12,044 nucleotides of DNA from Herminiimonas sp. (GTDB taxonomy: Bacteria > Pseudomonadota > Gammaproteobacteria > Burkholderiales > Burkholderiaceae). Made by a program: the position numbers and the translations under genes. A model generated the notes under the pieces. The model saw only the letters and a program-made list of their open reading frames with translations, had not been told where the DNA came from and ran no database searches. Of this stretch, positions 1 to 8,581 are shown piece after piece (within the stretch, counting starts at the first letter, position 1; every line of letters begins with the position of its first letter). The stretch lies in contig JACMQD010000293.1 in NCBI GenBank assembly GCA_014377155.1, positions 1-12,044 on the forward strand, given 5' to 3'.

Positions 1-114
1 CAGAACCGCGTCAATCGGCATCGGCTGGTGTATGATTGCCTTCGCGACATGATGCACACCGAAATACATGCAATGGCGATTACCGCCGTGGCACCTTCCG
101 AGGTAGCCACCTGA
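1..114 (+). CDS. bolA: BolA family protein, C-terminal fragment (5' end outside window)
   Basis: The first 37 codons are open and end in TGA at 112-114. They encode the BolA C-terminal signature: NRVNRHRLVYDCL, then a methionine-rich helix, then EIHAMAI and a short APSE tail. In BolA proteins this is the helix-turn-strand end of the fold, containing the conserved HR(L/M)VYD segment and the histidine of (E/R)IHA(L/M). BolA family members act with monothiol glutaredoxins in Fe-S cluster and stress biology, and some bind DNA; this is family knowledge, not visible here. The gene is cut by the window edge, so its start and promoter are not seen. The next gene starts 50 nt downstream on the same strand with no terminator between them, so the two are probably co-transcribed. 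The bolA to parvulin order is, as I recall, common in betaproteobacteria. Confidence 0.85.
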   Translation, partial: QNRVNRHRLVYDCLRDMMHTEIHAMAITAVAPSEVAT

Positions 115-164
115 CGTCAAGAGACTTATTCAATTTTTCATTCACTCGTATTTAGGAACAGACT

Positions 165-941
165 ATGACCTTAAAACCTGCTCGTTTGCTGGTTGTACTT
201 CTTGCAGCCGTTGCTTTACCCGTCCTGGCGCAAAACTTGGCTGTCGTCAACGGCAAGCCAGTGCCATCCTCCCGTGCCGATGCCATGGCCAAGCAAATGG
301 CTTCGCAAGGCCAGCAGGACACGCCGCAACTGCGCGCAATGATCAAGGAAGAACTCGTCAACCGTGAAATCCTGATCCAGGAAGCCGACAAGCAAGGTCT
401 GGCCTCGAACGCCGACGTCAAGAGCCAGATTGAAATTGCTCGCCAGTCGATCGTGATTCGTGCGCTCGTTACCGATTATCTGAAGAAGAACCCGGTCAGT
501 GACGCGGAGATCAAGGCGGAATACGATAAGTTCAAGGCCTCCGCTGGCGATAAGGAATACCGCGCCCGCCATATTCTGGTCGAGAAAGAAGACGACGCCA
601 AAGCGATCATCACCAAGCTCAAGGGTGGCGCGAAGTTTGAAGACCTGGCCAAGCAGTCCAAGGACACCGGTTCGGCAGCCAATGGCGGCGACCTCGACTG
701 GGCCTCGCCGGCCTCTTTCGTCAAGCCATTTTCGGATGCCATGGTGGCACTGCAAAAAGGCCAAATGACGGATACGCCGGTCAAGACGCAGTTCGGCTAT
801 CACGTGATCCGTCTTGAAGATTCCCGCCCTGCGAAAGTACCGACTTTGGAAGAAGTCAAACCGCAGATTGGTGAATCACTGCAGCAAAAGAAATTGCAAG
901 CGTACCAAGCGCAACTGCGCGCCAAAGCCAAGGTTCAGTAA
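165..941 (+). CDS. Periplasmic parvulin-type peptidyl-prolyl cis-trans isomerase (SurA/PrsA/PpiC family)
   Basis: This 258-aa protein starts with a classic signal peptide: Arg/Lys near the start, a hydrophobic core at about residues 8-20, and a likely cleavage after VLA (22), so it is probably exported to the periplasm. Residues 24-115 form a SurA-N-like helical chaperone region containing LVNREILIQEA. Residues 131-220 form the parvulin/rotamase domain: ARHIL (catalytic-site His136), the GGDLDW turn (174-179), FVKPFSDA (185-192) and QFGYHVIRL (209-217, His213). The C-terminal tail is charged and helical, ending in QLRAKAKVQ. Proteins of this type isomerise Xaa-Pro bonds and help fold envelope proteins; the actual clients cannot be read from sequence. 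The start is supported by AGGAAC at 154-159, five bases before ATG. It lies 50 nt after bolA and is followed by a strong terminator. It differs from E. coli PpiC, which is a short cytoplasmic protein, so no symbol is given. Confidence 0.93.
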   Translation: MTLKPARLLVVLLAAVALPVLAQNLAVVNGKPVPSSRADAMAKQMASQGQQDTPQLRAMIKEELVNREILIQEADKQGLASNADVKSQIEIARQSIVIRALVTDYLKKNPVSDAEIKAEYDKFKASAGDKEYRARHILVEKEDDAKAIITKLKGGAKFEDLAKQSKDTGSAANGGDLDWASPASFVKPFSDAMVALQKGQMTDTPVKTQFGYHVIRLEDSRPAKVPTLEEVKPQIGESLQQKKLQAYQAQLRAKAKVQ

Positions 942-963
942 TTGCGTTGGTTAGGGATGTATC

Positions 964-992
964 GAAAAAGCGCTCCATGGAGCGCTTTTTTT
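964..992. terminator. Bidirectional rho-independent terminator between the parvulin gene and purL
   Basis: A perfect 18-nt palindrome (AGCGCTCCATGGAGCGCT, 969-986) has A residues at 965-969 on the left and seven T residues (986-992) on the right. On the plus strand this is a GC-rich hairpin followed by a U tract, 23-51 nt after the parvulin stop. On the minus strand the same hairpin is followed by five U, about 75 nt after the purL stop. It can therefore serve both convergent genes, with the plus direction looking stronger. Confidence 0.9.
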
Positions 993-1066
993 GTTCAGGC
1001 TTAACGAACTGGCGGACATCGCGACAAGGCAATGTCCACCGTCCACGGCGTCAAGAATTCAACGCG

Positions 1067-4000
1067 TTATCCGACCCACTTTCGCGCACTCCTGAACATG
1101 CGCATCCAGGGGGAATACTCGCCCCAACCGTCGGGATGCCAGGACTGCTGTACCGACCGGAACACCCGTTCAGCATGGGGCATCAGCACCGTAAAGCGTC
1201 CGTCATCGGTAGTCACCGAGGTGACACCTTGCGGCGATCCGTTCGGATTGTACGGATAAGCTTCGGTCACTGCACCGGCATTGTCGACAAAGCGCATCGC
1301 TACCCTGGCGCTGGCGAGATCGCCGGTCTGCGAAAAATCGGCGAAGCCTTCGCCGTGCGCTATGGCGATCGGCGCCCGGGTGCCTGCCATGTCACTGAAG
1401 AACATCGACGGCGAAGCCGCGACTTCGACCATCGCAAAACGCGCCTCGAACTGCTCTGACTTGTTACGAGTGAATTTTGGCCAGGCCTGTGCGCCGGGGA
1501 TAATCGATTTCAGATTGCTCATCATCTGGCAGCCGTTGCAAATGCCCAGCGCGAAGGTGTCGCCTCGTCCGAAAAACCCTGCGAACTGCTCCGCCAGCTG
1601 TGGATTAAAAAGGATGGTCTTGGCCCAGCCCTCGCCAGCGCCCAGTACGTCGCCATACGAAAAACCGCCGACCGCCATGAGCCCCGAAAAATCCGACAGC
1701 CGCGCGCGTCCGGCAATCAGGTCGCTCATGTGCACGTCGACCGCAGTAAAACCGGACTGGTGCATGACATAGGCGGTCTCGATATGGGAATTGACGCCCT
1801 GCTCGCGCAGGATCGCCACTTTCGGCCGTGCGCCGGTCAGCACATAGGGTGCAGCGATATCGATCTGGGGATCGAAGCCGACGACCGGTGAAATTCCAGG
1901 ATCAGCAGCGTCGAGGATGCGCGCGTATTCGGCATCGGCGCAGTCAGGATTGTCGCGCAGGCGGGCAATACGCCAGCTGGTTTCGCTCCAGATGCGTTGC
2001 AAGTCGATGCGCGGCTGCCCATAGATTATTTTTGCGTCGCGGGTAAATTCGATCACGTCGCGGCCGTTGAGCTTGCCGATAATGTGACTGGCCGCACCCA
2101 GATTATAAGCACGCAATACTGTCATGACGTCCGATTTTTGTTCGGCACGTACCTGCACAACAGCGCCGAGTTCTTCGGAAAACAGCGCGCGCAGAGTCAG
2201 CTCGTTACGCCGTTCGGCAACTTGCGTCGTCCAGTTCTTCGCATCGCCCCAGTCGGCCGCATGCTCGCTTTCCATGGTCAGCATGTCGAGATTGACCGAC
2301 ATGCCGCAGTGGCCGGCGAAGGCCATTTCGCATAAGGTCACGAACAGTCCGCCATCGGAGCGGTCATGATAGGCCAGCAGTTTGCCTTCGTTGTTCAACT
2401 GCTGGATCGCAGCGAAAAATCCCTTGAGGTCGTTGGCACTGTCGACATCGGGCGTTTCGTTGCCGACCTGCTGCATGACCTGTGCAAATGCGGATGCACC
2501 CATGCGGTTGCGGCCACGCCCCAGATCGATCACGATCAGGACAGTGTCTCCGGCATCGGTGCGCAATTGCGGTGTCAGTGACCGCCGCACATCATGTACC
2601 GGCGCGAAAGCGGAAATGATGAGCGACACCGGCGATGTCACCGATTTATCCTGTCCCTCATCGTTCCAGGTGGTGCGCATCGACAGCGAATCCTTGCCGA
2701 CCGGGATACTGATGCCCAGCGCCGGGCACAACTCCATGCCGACTGCCTTGACGGTGTCGAACAGGGCCGCATCCTGGCCGGGCTGGCCGCAGGCGGCCAT
2801 CCAGTTCGCCGACAGCTTGATGTCGGACAGCGCGCGAATCGGCGCAGCGGCCATATTGGTCAGTGCTTCGCCCACCGCCATGCGGCCTGATGCTGCTGGA
2901 TTGATGACGGCCAGCGGTGTGCGCTCGCCCATCGCCATCGCTTCGCCGAGATAACCTTCGAAACTCATCGCGGTAACCGCGCAGTCGGCCACCGGCACCT
3001 GCCATGGTCCGACCATCTGGTCACGCACCGACGTGGCGCCGACAGTACGGTCACCGATTGTAATCAGGAACGACTTGTCGGCTACTGTCGGCAAGCGCAA
3101 TACCCGCTGCGAGACGTCGAGCAAATCGATGCCGGTCAGATCGATCGGCGGCAGCTCGCGCGCCGCATGCTTGACGTCGCGGTGCATTTTTGGCGGCTTG
3201 CCCAGCAAGACATCCATCGGCATGTCGACCGGATCGTTGCCGAGTTGGGGATCGATCACTTTCAGCTGGCGTTCTTCGGTGGCGCTGCCGACGACGGCAA
3301 ACAGACAGCGTTCGCGTTCGCATAAATACTGAAATAGTGGCAAGCTATTCGGTGCAATTGCGAGCACATAGCGCTCTTGCGACTCGTTACTCCAGATTTC
3401 CTTTGGTGCCATGCCACTTTCTTCCAGCGGCACCTTGCGCAAATCGAAGATCGCACCGCGGCGGGCATCGTTGGTAATTTCTGGAAATGCGTTCGACAGG
3501 CCGCCGGCGCCGACATCGTGGATCGACAGAATCGGATTCTGTTCCTGCATTTGCCAGCAGGCGTTGATGACTTCCTGCGCGCGTCGCTCCATTTCAGGAT
3601 TGCCGCGCTGTACCGAATCGAAATCGAGGTCGGCGGTATTGGTTCCAGTGGCCATCGACGACGCCGCGCTGCCGCCCATGCCGATGCGCATGCCGGGTCC
3701 GCCCAGCTGAATCAGCAGGCTGCCGACGGGCAGATCGTTCTTCTTGGTATGGATGGCAGCGATGCTGCCAAGTCCACCGGCAATCATGATCGGCTTGTGA
3801 TAGCCGTGCACGACACCGCCGACGTTCTGTTCGTAGGTGCGGAAATAACCGGTCAGATTCGGTCGGCCAAATTCGTTGTTGAAGGCGGCACCACCGATCG
3901 GCCCTTCGATCATGATCTGCAGGGCCGAGGCGATCCGATCCGGCTTGCCATAGGACTGAATATCGCCAGACGCCGGCTGGCACACATCGGCGGTGTTTTC

Positions 4001-5071
4001 CCACGGCTGCAATGCATCCGGCAGCCGCAGGTTCGATACGGTAAAACCGGTCAGACCGGCTTTCGGGCGGGCACCGCGGCCAGTCGCGCCTTCGTCGCGG
4101 ATCTCGCCCCCGGCGCCCGTGGACGCGCCCGGAAAAGGCGATATCGCCGTCGGATGATTGTGCGTCTCGACCTTCATCAGAATATGCGTCAACTCAGCCG
4201 ACGCCGCGTAGACGTTACCTTGCGCCGCGCCGCGCGGATAGAAGCGTGACACGGTCGCGCCCTCGATTACGGACGAATTATCGCTATAAGCAACCACTGT
4301 GCCGGCCGGCGCCAGTTCATGGGTATTGCGGATCATGCCGAACAGCGATATGTCCTGCGGCTGGCCGTCGATGGTCCAGTCGGCATTGAAAATCTTGTGC
4401 CGGCAGTGTTCACTGTTGGCCTGCGCGAACATCATCAGCTCGACGTCGGTCGGGTTGCGTCCGGCCTGGGTGAAGGCATCAACCAAATAGTCGATTTCGT
4501 CATCCGATAACGCCAGCCCGAGTTCGGCATTGGCGGCCAGCAGCGCAGCCTTGCCACCAGCGATGACATCCACCGATTCCATCGACCTGGCCTGCAGTTC
4601 CCGAAACAGGCCGGCCGCATCTTGAGCGTCACGCAGCACCGTGTCGGTCATGCGGTCGTGCAGCAAGGCTGCAACGCTAGCCATACTGGCTTGCGGCAAT
4701 GCCTTGGCACCACCGAGCAGGCCCGGCTTCATCCGCACATGGTAGGCGATGCCGCGCTCGACGCGCCGGACATGCGTCATGCCACAATTGTGCAGGATGT
4801 CCGTAGCCTTGCTGGCCCACGGCGAAATGGTGCCGAAACGCGGGATGATGACGAATTCATCGCCGTCTGCGTTGTCTGCGAATGGCTCGCCATACAGCAG
4901 CAAACCATCCAGTCGATTGCGGTCATCCTGATTCAACGGTGCAGCGACATCGACAAAATGCAGGAAGCGGCCGGTGACCCCGGCGATGTGCGAATCGACT
5001 TTTTGCAACTGGGACAGGAGACGTCGGGTACGGAAAGCAGACAGGGCATTGGAGCCCGGCAAAATCAGCAT
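1067..5071 (-). CDS. purL: Phosphoribosylformylglycinamidine synthase (FGAM synthase, single-chain type)
   Basis: PurL converts FGAR, glutamine and ATP to FGAM, the fourth step of de novo purine synthesis, in the cytosol. The 1334-aa frame is full length, about 40 aa longer than E. coli PurL (1295 aa). The N-terminal domain begins [12 protein letters not shown], matching the family start. The linker carries [18 protein letters not shown] (215-232). The synthetase domain has [15 protein letters not shown] (301-315) followed by a [15 protein letters not shown] stretch, with a later [16 protein letters not shown] nucleotide/phosphate-binding stretch. The C-terminal glutaminase domain begins near [14 protein letters not shown] and carries the triad: Cys1178 in LGICNGCQ, and His1299 and Glu1301 in MPHAERV. 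It ends with the typical [17 protein letters not shown] tail. No frameshift or missing catalytic residue is seen. The chosen ATG fits family homology, but no clear Shine-Dalgarno precedes it (CTTCCATTCTCGCC). A TATAAT box lies about 70 nt upstream. The gene converges on the parvulin gene. Confidence 0.98.
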   Translation of the reverse strand: MLILPGSNALSAFRTRRLLSQLQKVDSHIAGVTGRFLHFVDVAAPLNQDDRNRLDGLLLYGEPFADNADGDEFVIIPRFGTISPWASKATDILHNCGMTHVRRVERGIAYHVRMKPGLLGGAKALPQASMASVAALLHDRMTDTVLRDAQDAAGLFRELQARSMESVDVIAGGKAALLAANAELGLALSDDEIDYLVDAFTQAGRNPTDVELMMFAQANSEHCRHKIFNADWTIDGQPQDISLFGMIRNTHELAPAGTVVAYSDNSSVIEGATVSRFYPRGAAQGNVYAASAELTHILMKVETHNHPTAISPFPGASTGAGGEIRDEGATGRGARPKAGLTGFTVSNLRLPDALQPWENTADVCQPASGDIQSYGKPDRIASALQIMIEGPIGGAAFNNEFGRPNLTGYFRTYEQNVGGVVHGYHKPIMIAGGLGSIAAIHTKKNDLPVGSLLIQLGGPGMRIGMGGSAASSMATGTNTADLDFDSVQRGNPEMERRAQEVINACWQMQEQNPILSIHDVGAGGLSNAFPEITNDARRGAIFDLRKVPLEESGMAPKEIWSNESQERYVLAIAPNSLPLFQYLCERERCLFAVVGSATEERQLKVIDPQLGNDPVDMPMDVLLGKPPKMHRDVKHAARELPPIDLTGIDLLDVSQRVLRLPTVADKSFLITIGDRTVGATSVRDQMVGPWQVPVADCAVTAMSFEGYLGEAMAMGERTPLAVINPAASGRMAVGEALTNMAAAPIRALSDIKLSANWMAACGQPGQDAALFDTVKAVGMELCPALGISIPVGKDSLSMRTTWNDEGQDKSVTSPVSLIISAFAPVHDVRRSLTPQLRTDAGDTVLIVIDLGRGRNRMGASAFAQVMQQVGNETPDVDSANDLKGFFAAIQQLNNEGKLLAYHDRSDGGLFVTLCEMAFAGHCGMSVNLDMLTMESEHAADWGDAKNWTTQVAERRNELTLRALFSEELGAVVQVRAEQKSDVMTVLRAYNLGAASHIIGKLNGRDVIEFTRDAKIIYGQPRIDLQRIWSETSWRIARLRDNPDCADAEYARILDAADPGISPVVGFDPQIDIAAPYVLTGARPKVAILREQGVNSHIETAYVMHQSGFTAVDVHMSDLIAGRARLSDFSGLMAVGGFSYGDVLGAGEGWAKTILFNPQLAEQFAGFFGRGDTFALGICNGCQMMSNLKSIIPGAQAWPKFTRNKSEQFEARFAMVEVAASPSMFFSDMAGTRAPIAIAHGEGFADFSQTGDLASARVAMRFVDNAGAVTEAYPYNPNGSPQGVTSVTTDDGRFTVLMPHAERVFRSVQQSWHPDGWGEYSPWMRMFRSARKWVG

Positions 5072-5142
5072 GGCGAGAATGGAAGTTGAGGCAGCGGCAC
5101 GCGCAAAAGACGGCGCAACTGCGGTTGGATCGGGAAAGCGTG

Positions 5143-5148
5143 ATTATA
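5143..5148 (-). promoter_or_regulatory. Candidate -10 box (TATAAT) for purL
   Basis: Read on the minus strand, this is a consensus TATAAT whose right edge is 71 nt upstream of the purL ATG, which would give an untranslated leader of roughly 65 nt. No convincing TTGACA-like -35 is present at 16-18 nt spacing, where the sequence is GC-rich (ACGGCG-like). The region just upstream can form a short CGCCG/CGGCG hairpin at about 5167-5180. The promoter may therefore be activator-dependent or weak, or the box may be a chance match. No PurR-like operator was recognised. Confidence 0.45.
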
Positions 5149-5233
5149 CCGCGAGCCTTGCTTGCCGCCGTGTGCGGCGTCGCCGGCGAACGGCAGCGCC
5201 CAAGCCGGTGGGGCGGGATTCTCGGAAAGGCCC

Positions 5234-5255
5234 AGCCCTGCCACAGCATTGGGCT
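5234..5255 (-). terminator. Hairpin downstream of the tetraspan gene, possible weak terminator
   Basis: AGCCC pairs with GGGCT and an inner TGC pairs with GCA around a four-base loop, with a two-base bulge on one arm. The hairpin lies 15-36 nt past the stop codon of the upstream minus-strand gene. Only three U residues follow, after GGGCC, so intrinsic termination would be inefficient. It may instead only protect an mRNA 3' end, or allow some read-through into purL. Confidence 0.25.
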
Positions 5256-5269
5256 AGACCGCACCGTTC

Positions 5270-5776
5270 TCATTCTTGCAGTTTCTTGTCCTCCCGCTTT
5301 GCATCCGCCATGGCCTCTGGTTCGAGTTTTTCGGCGGTGCGGTTTAAATAAATGAAAATTCCCCACGCTGCAAGTAGTACACCGATGGCGGCAAGAAGCA
5401 TCGCAGCATACGCAAGGTTCGCAAGATCTTCGTGAATTCCCTTGAAAGTTGCGACCAGTCCTTCAACCGCTAGCGCAACGATGATGACGACGAAAAAACG
5501 TGATAAAAACCGTCGCACCCGTGTCGGCGCACTGATGTCTGCATCGCGGATGATCTCTTCCTCGATGATCGTTTCAGCGATTTGCAATGCGACGCCCGCC
5601 GCTGCCAATAATCCGACTGCCTCGATCATCCCCTGCGCCGCCGAGCCGTCCCATGTTCCGCTCATTGCCAGCCAACCCATCCTGGCAGCGATAAAAATAA
5701 GCATTAATGCACTGAGCGCAAATAATGCGGCCATTACCGCATGAACGATTCGAAGCACGACTGAAATTACAGACAT
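5270..5776 (-). CDS. Uncharacterised four-helix inner-membrane protein
   Basis: This 168-aa protein has four predicted membrane helices: about residues 9-31, 50-69, 90-110 and 120-144. Between helices 2 and 3 is a strongly charged segment, ETIIEEEIIRDADISAP (69-84), followed by the basic TRVRRFLSRF (85-94). The C-terminal tail (145-168) is hydrophilic and Lys/Glu-rich. By the positive-inside tendency, the basic loop and tail are probably cytoplasmic. I do not recognise a named family and assign no function; a conserved hypothetical membrane protein is the safest call. The frame is open 11 codons further upstream (to 5809), but the start at 5776 is chosen because GGGAG lies seven bases before this ATG, while the upstream methionine has no such site. 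Upstream of purL on the same strand, it is separated from it by about 200 bp with a weak hairpin and a TATAAT box, so co-transcription is uncertain. Confidence 0.8.
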   Translation of the reverse strand: MSVISVVLRIVHAVMAALFALSALMLIFIAARMGWLAMSGTWDGSAAQGMIEAVGLLAAAGVALQIAETIIEEEIIRDADISAPTRVRRFLSRFFVVIIVALAVEGLVATFKGIHEDLANLAYAAMLLAAIGVLLAAWGIFIYLNRTAEKLEPEAMADAKREDKKLQE

Positions 5777-6056
5777 AGTGGTGCTCCCATACCCAACCCA
5801 TTCAAGCAAGTAACATCCTACAAAAACGCTCAGCCCGACAAATCAGTCAACCATAACCGTCTGCGCTAATAGGTTTTAGAGTACCTATAATTCTCTGATA
5901 CGTTGTAAATTCTTGCAGTACCGAATAACAAGGAACAAATGATGCCGGTTTCGCGGGATCAACGCCCCCTTGCCACCGAGTTCGGAGTCGTCGGCATCGT
6001 AAAATCATTGTATTCTTGGCAAAGATTACAGTCTACTTTTAAACAGGATTTATTCC
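5777..6056. other. AT-rich divergent intergenic region, promoter and leader of the amidase gene
   Basis: These 280 bp separate the minus-strand membrane-protein gene from the plus-strand amidase gene and are clearly more AT-rich than the flanking genes. On the plus strand a consensus TATAAT lies at 5886-5891 without a good -35; an imperfect AGAG/CTCT inverted repeat brackets it. If used, it would give a leader of about 160 nt. Within that leader, AAGGAACAA precedes an ATG at 5939 that opens a 61-codon frame running into the amidase gene out of frame (stop at 6124). On the minus strand a TTGACT hexamer is present around 5850, but no matching -10 at proper spacing was found. The rest shows no gene. 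Confidence 0.45.
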
Positions 6057-7379
6057 ATGACTATTCCCATCTCCGGGCCGATTGCCACGCTGGCCGCTAC
6101 CTCGCGCCGTGCGCTCGTCATTAAGTCCCTCGATGCAGCGGCCAGTTCAGTGTCACTTTTCACAAAGCTCTATCCTGATGCCGCGATCGCTGTGGCGAGC
6201 CATGCTGATGCGATGCATGCAGCGGGCGTACCGGCACCATCGCCGCTGGCCGGCTTGCCGGTGTCGATAAAAGATCTTTTCGATGTGGCGGGAGAAGCGA
6301 CGCAGGCCGGTTCGCTGGTGCTCAAAGATGCCCCGCCCGCCTCGAGCGATGCACCGGCGGTACAGCGCCTGCGTGCGGCAGGCGCCGCCATCATCGGCAA
6401 AACCAACATGACCGAATTCGCTTTTTCAGGCATCGGCCTCAATCCCCATTACGGCACGCCCGTTAATCCTGCCGATGACCATGTGGCGCGTATTCCCGGC
6501 GGATCTTCGTCAGGTGCCGCAGTGTCGGTTGCCGCCGGCATCTGCGTGGCGAGCCTGGGGTCCGATACGGGTGGATCGGTCAGAATACCGGCGGCGTTGT
6601 GCGGCGTGGTCGGTTTCAAACCGACTGCACGCCGGGTACCGACGCTCGGCGCGCTGCCATTGTCGACGACGCTCGACTCGATCGGCGCTATCACGCGCTC
6701 GGTTGCCGATTGCATTCTTCTGGACGGGATACTGGCAAGCGCGGCGCTCAATATCCGCGACCTGCCACTTGCGGCGTTTCACCTGTTGATTCCGTCGACC
6801 TTGATGATGGATGATCTTGAACCGCACGTCGCAACATCGTTCGCTCACGCGCTGTCGATCCTGTCGGCAGCCGGCGCGCGAATCACCGAGGCGCCGCTGG
6901 CGCTCCTGGCCGATTCCACGGCGTTGAATAAATTCTCCGCGATAGAAGCATTTGCCTGGCATCGCCGTTTGCTGGAAGCGCATGAAGAATTGTACGACCG
7001 GCGCGTAGCCAAACGCATAAAGCTTGGCGCGCAGATGCTAGCGGTCGACTACATCGATATGCACGCGGCGCGTCGCGCGTGGATTAACGGCGTGGAAGCA
7101 GAACTGATGCCTTACGACGCCATGATCATGCCCACCGTACCGACGGTCGCGCCACCAATCGCTGAACTGGAAGCATCCGACGACATGTTTTTTGCGGCAA
7201 ACAGCAGGATGCTGAGAAATTGCTCAGCAATCAACTTGCTTGACGGCTGCGCAATTTCGTTACCGTGTCACGCAACAGGCAGCTTGCCGGTCGGACTCAT
7301 GGTTGCGGGTCCGGCGCTGCACGACGGCGAAGTACTCGCCGTTGCGCGTGCGATCGAACTCGCTTTGAAACAGCAATGA
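6057..7379 (+). CDS. Amidase-signature family hydrolase
   Basis: This 440-aa protein carries the complete amidase-signature core with its Ser-cisSer-Lys triad. Lys72 is in LPVSIKDLFD, cis-Ser150 is in PGGSSSGAA, and the nucleophile Ser174 is in GSDTGGSVRIPA, exactly 24 residues after the cis-Ser as in FAAH and malonamidase E2. GKTNMTEFAFSGIG (114-127) and VVGFKPTARRVP (184-195) are also typical. Enzymes of this family hydrolyse amide bonds of diverse small substrates. GatA subunits belong to the same superfamily, but no gatB or gatC is adjacent, so a stand-alone cytosolic amidase is more likely. The substrate cannot be predicted. The start is supported by AGGA at 6045-6048, eight bases before ATG. 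The gene ends 2 nt before the stop codon of the convergent minus-strand gene, with no hairpin terminator visible. The long leader and alternative upstream start are described separately. Confidence 0.93.
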   Translation: MTIPISGPIATLAATSRRALVIKSLDAAASSVSLFTKLYPDAAIAVASHADAMHAAGVPAPSPLAGLPVSIKDLFDVAGEATQAGSLVLKDAPPASSDAPAVQRLRAAGAAIIGKTNMTEFAFSGIGLNPHYGTPVNPADDHVARIPGGSSSGAAVSVAAGICVASLGSDTGGSVRIPAALCGVVGFKPTARRVPTLGALPLSTTLDSIGAITRSVADCILLDGILASAALNIRDLPLAAFHLLIPSTLMMDDLEPHVATSFAHALSILSAAGARITEAPLALLADSTALNKFSAIEAFAWHRRLLEAHEELYDRRVAKRIKLGAQMLAVDYIDMHAARRAWINGVEAELMPYDAMIMPTVPTVAPPIAELEASDDMFFAANSRMLRNCSAINLLDGCAISLPCHATGSLPVGLMVAGPALHDGEVLAVARAIELALKQQ

Positions 7380-7381
7380 TT

Positions 7382-8581
7382 CTATTCCCCGAGTAATTCC
7401 GCTACAGATTGTAATCCTTCGACGTGCTCCGAAATTACCTTGACGATAACGATGATCGGTATGCCGAGCAACAAACCCCATACGCCCCATATCCAACCCC
7501 AGAACAACAGGCCGATGAACACCGCCGCTGCGTTCATCTTGGCAATCCGGCCTGTCATCCACGTTGTCACGAAGGTGCCGACGATAGTGGCCACGCCTAA
7601 GGAAATCCCGGCAGCCGCCGCCATCATCGAAAACGTGCCGAACTGCATGAACGCCGCCAGGCCTGTCGCAATCGAGATCAACAACGGCCCGAAGTAGGGA
7701 ATGACGTGCAGCAGCGCCGCCGCTACCGCCCAGGCGCCGGCGTTTTCCAGCCCGATCAGGCGAAATGCCACGTACATCATGGCGCCGAGCATGAGGTTCG
7801 TTACAAGCAGCATGAACATGTAGTTTTGAATGGACGTATTAATATCCGTGAGGATGTTAACGGTGATCTTTTTCTTGCTCAGCGACGGTCCGGTGAGCTT
7901 GACCAGCTTGCGTTTGAATGTGTCACCCGACAGCAGCAGGAAAAATACCAGGAACAGTACCATGGTGGCCTGGCCGATGACCCCAACGGCGCCGATCGAA
8001 CTGGCCCAGATCCACTGCTTGATCTGGAATGCCGGCGTTTCGGCGGTCTGGCGTTTCGCCTGCGGCGGCGTGATGCCCGCCGCTTGACTGGTGGCGCGCT
8101 CCAACGCCGATGCGGCCGCCTGCATCTGCTCAATGGTGCTTGGCCCGGTATTCTTCACCTGGGACAGCGCACGCGACAGTTTCTCGGTCGATTCGGGCAA
8201 TTGATCGACAATCGACTGAAACTGACCATGCAACCGCGAACCCAGGCCGACCGCCCCGAACATAATAATCAGCATGACGATGCTGGCACCGATGACCCTC
8301 GGAATTTTCAAGCGTTCGAACCATGCTACGACCGGACTGAGCGTGTAAGCGATGAATATGCCGAACACCAGCGGAATAAAAAACTTGTGAGCCCATTGCA
8401 AAGCGAAAACGAATGCCAGAGTTGCCAGCGTCGACAGTGCCAGTCCACGCGCATCGACATGGATACGCGGGCTGTGGGTGACACCATCAGCGGTGTTTCG
8501 CGCGGTCTCCTCGACGGTAATTATGGAGTCGGCCGGCACGGCTGCCGGAGTTCGGGTTACTTCGATGTTCGGCTTGTCCAT
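7382..8581 (-). CDS. AI-2E family (UPF0118/PerM-type) membrane transporter
   Basis: This 399-aa polytopic membrane protein has the layout of the AI-2E/PerM family. There is a hydrophilic N-terminal tail (1-45), hydrophobic helices at about 47-88 and 95-115, and a soluble, helix-rich segment at about 116-188 (QSIVDQLPESTEKL, then Ala/Gln-rich). A second membrane block from 190 onward includes the conserved LLHVIPYFGPLL (290-301) and the C-terminal IWGVWGLLLGIPIIVIVKVISEHVEGL (starting near 364). Members have been reported as AI-2 exporters (TqsA) or Na+/H+ antiporters, and most are uncharacterised, so the substrate here is unknown. The start codon lacks a clear Shine-Dalgarno (AGATTGATTT before ATG), and a stable hairpin lies 25-41 nt upstream. 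No other start fits better. Transcription is divergent from the downstream dadA and convergent with the amidase. Confidence 0.9.
   Translation of the reverse strand: MDKPNIEVTRTPAAVPADSIITVEETARNTADGVTHSPRIHVDARGLALSTLATLAFVFALQWAHKFFIPLVFGIFIAYTLSPVVAWFERLKIPRVIGASIVMLIIMFGAVGLGSRLHGQFQSIVDQLPESTEKLSRALSQVKNTGPSTIEQMQAAASALERATSQAAGITPPQAKRQTAETPAFQIKQWIWASSIGAVGVIGQATMVLFLVFFLLLSGDTFKRKLVKLTGPSLSKKKITVNILTDINTSIQNYMFMLLVTNLMLGAMMYVAFRLIGLENAGAWAVAAALLHVIPYFGPLLISIATGLAAFMQFGTFSMMAAAAGISLGVATIVGTFVTTWMTGRIAKMNAAAVFIGLLFWGWIWGVWGLLLGIPIIVIVKVISEHVEGLQSVAELLGE

Noticed and set aside
126..153. TTATTC and TATTTA with 17-nt spacing before the parvulin gene, resembling a promoter
   Set aside because: A start from this promoter would fall at or past the Shine-Dalgarno sequence, so the transcript could not be translated normally. 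Read-through from bolA is more likely.
216..803. 195-codon minus-strand frame opposite the parvulin gene
   Set aside because: The plus-strand frame has a signal peptide, a rotamase domain and a good ribosome site; the opposite frame shows no family features.
1012..1039. GGACAT/ATGTCC inverted repeat past the end of purL
   Set aside because: It has six base pairs with a 12-nt loop, no U tract, and sits beside a much stronger terminator; chance is a sufficient explanation.
947..1459. 170-codon plus-strand frame starting just after the parvulin gene
   Set aside because: It runs through the terminator hairpin and then antisense to the purL glutaminase domain; its composition is not protein-like.
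3377..4249. 290-codon open frame on the plus strand inside purL
   Set aside because: It is antisense to the conserved synthetase domain of purL, its peptide is rich in Arg, His and Ala with no domain, and several similar antisense frames occur across purL. This is what GC-rich third positions produce.
5777..5809. N-terminal extension of 11 codons on the tetraspan protein
   Set aside because: The downstream ATG at 5776 has GGGAG at proper spacing, and this site lies inside the proposed extension; the upstream ATG lacks a ribosome site.
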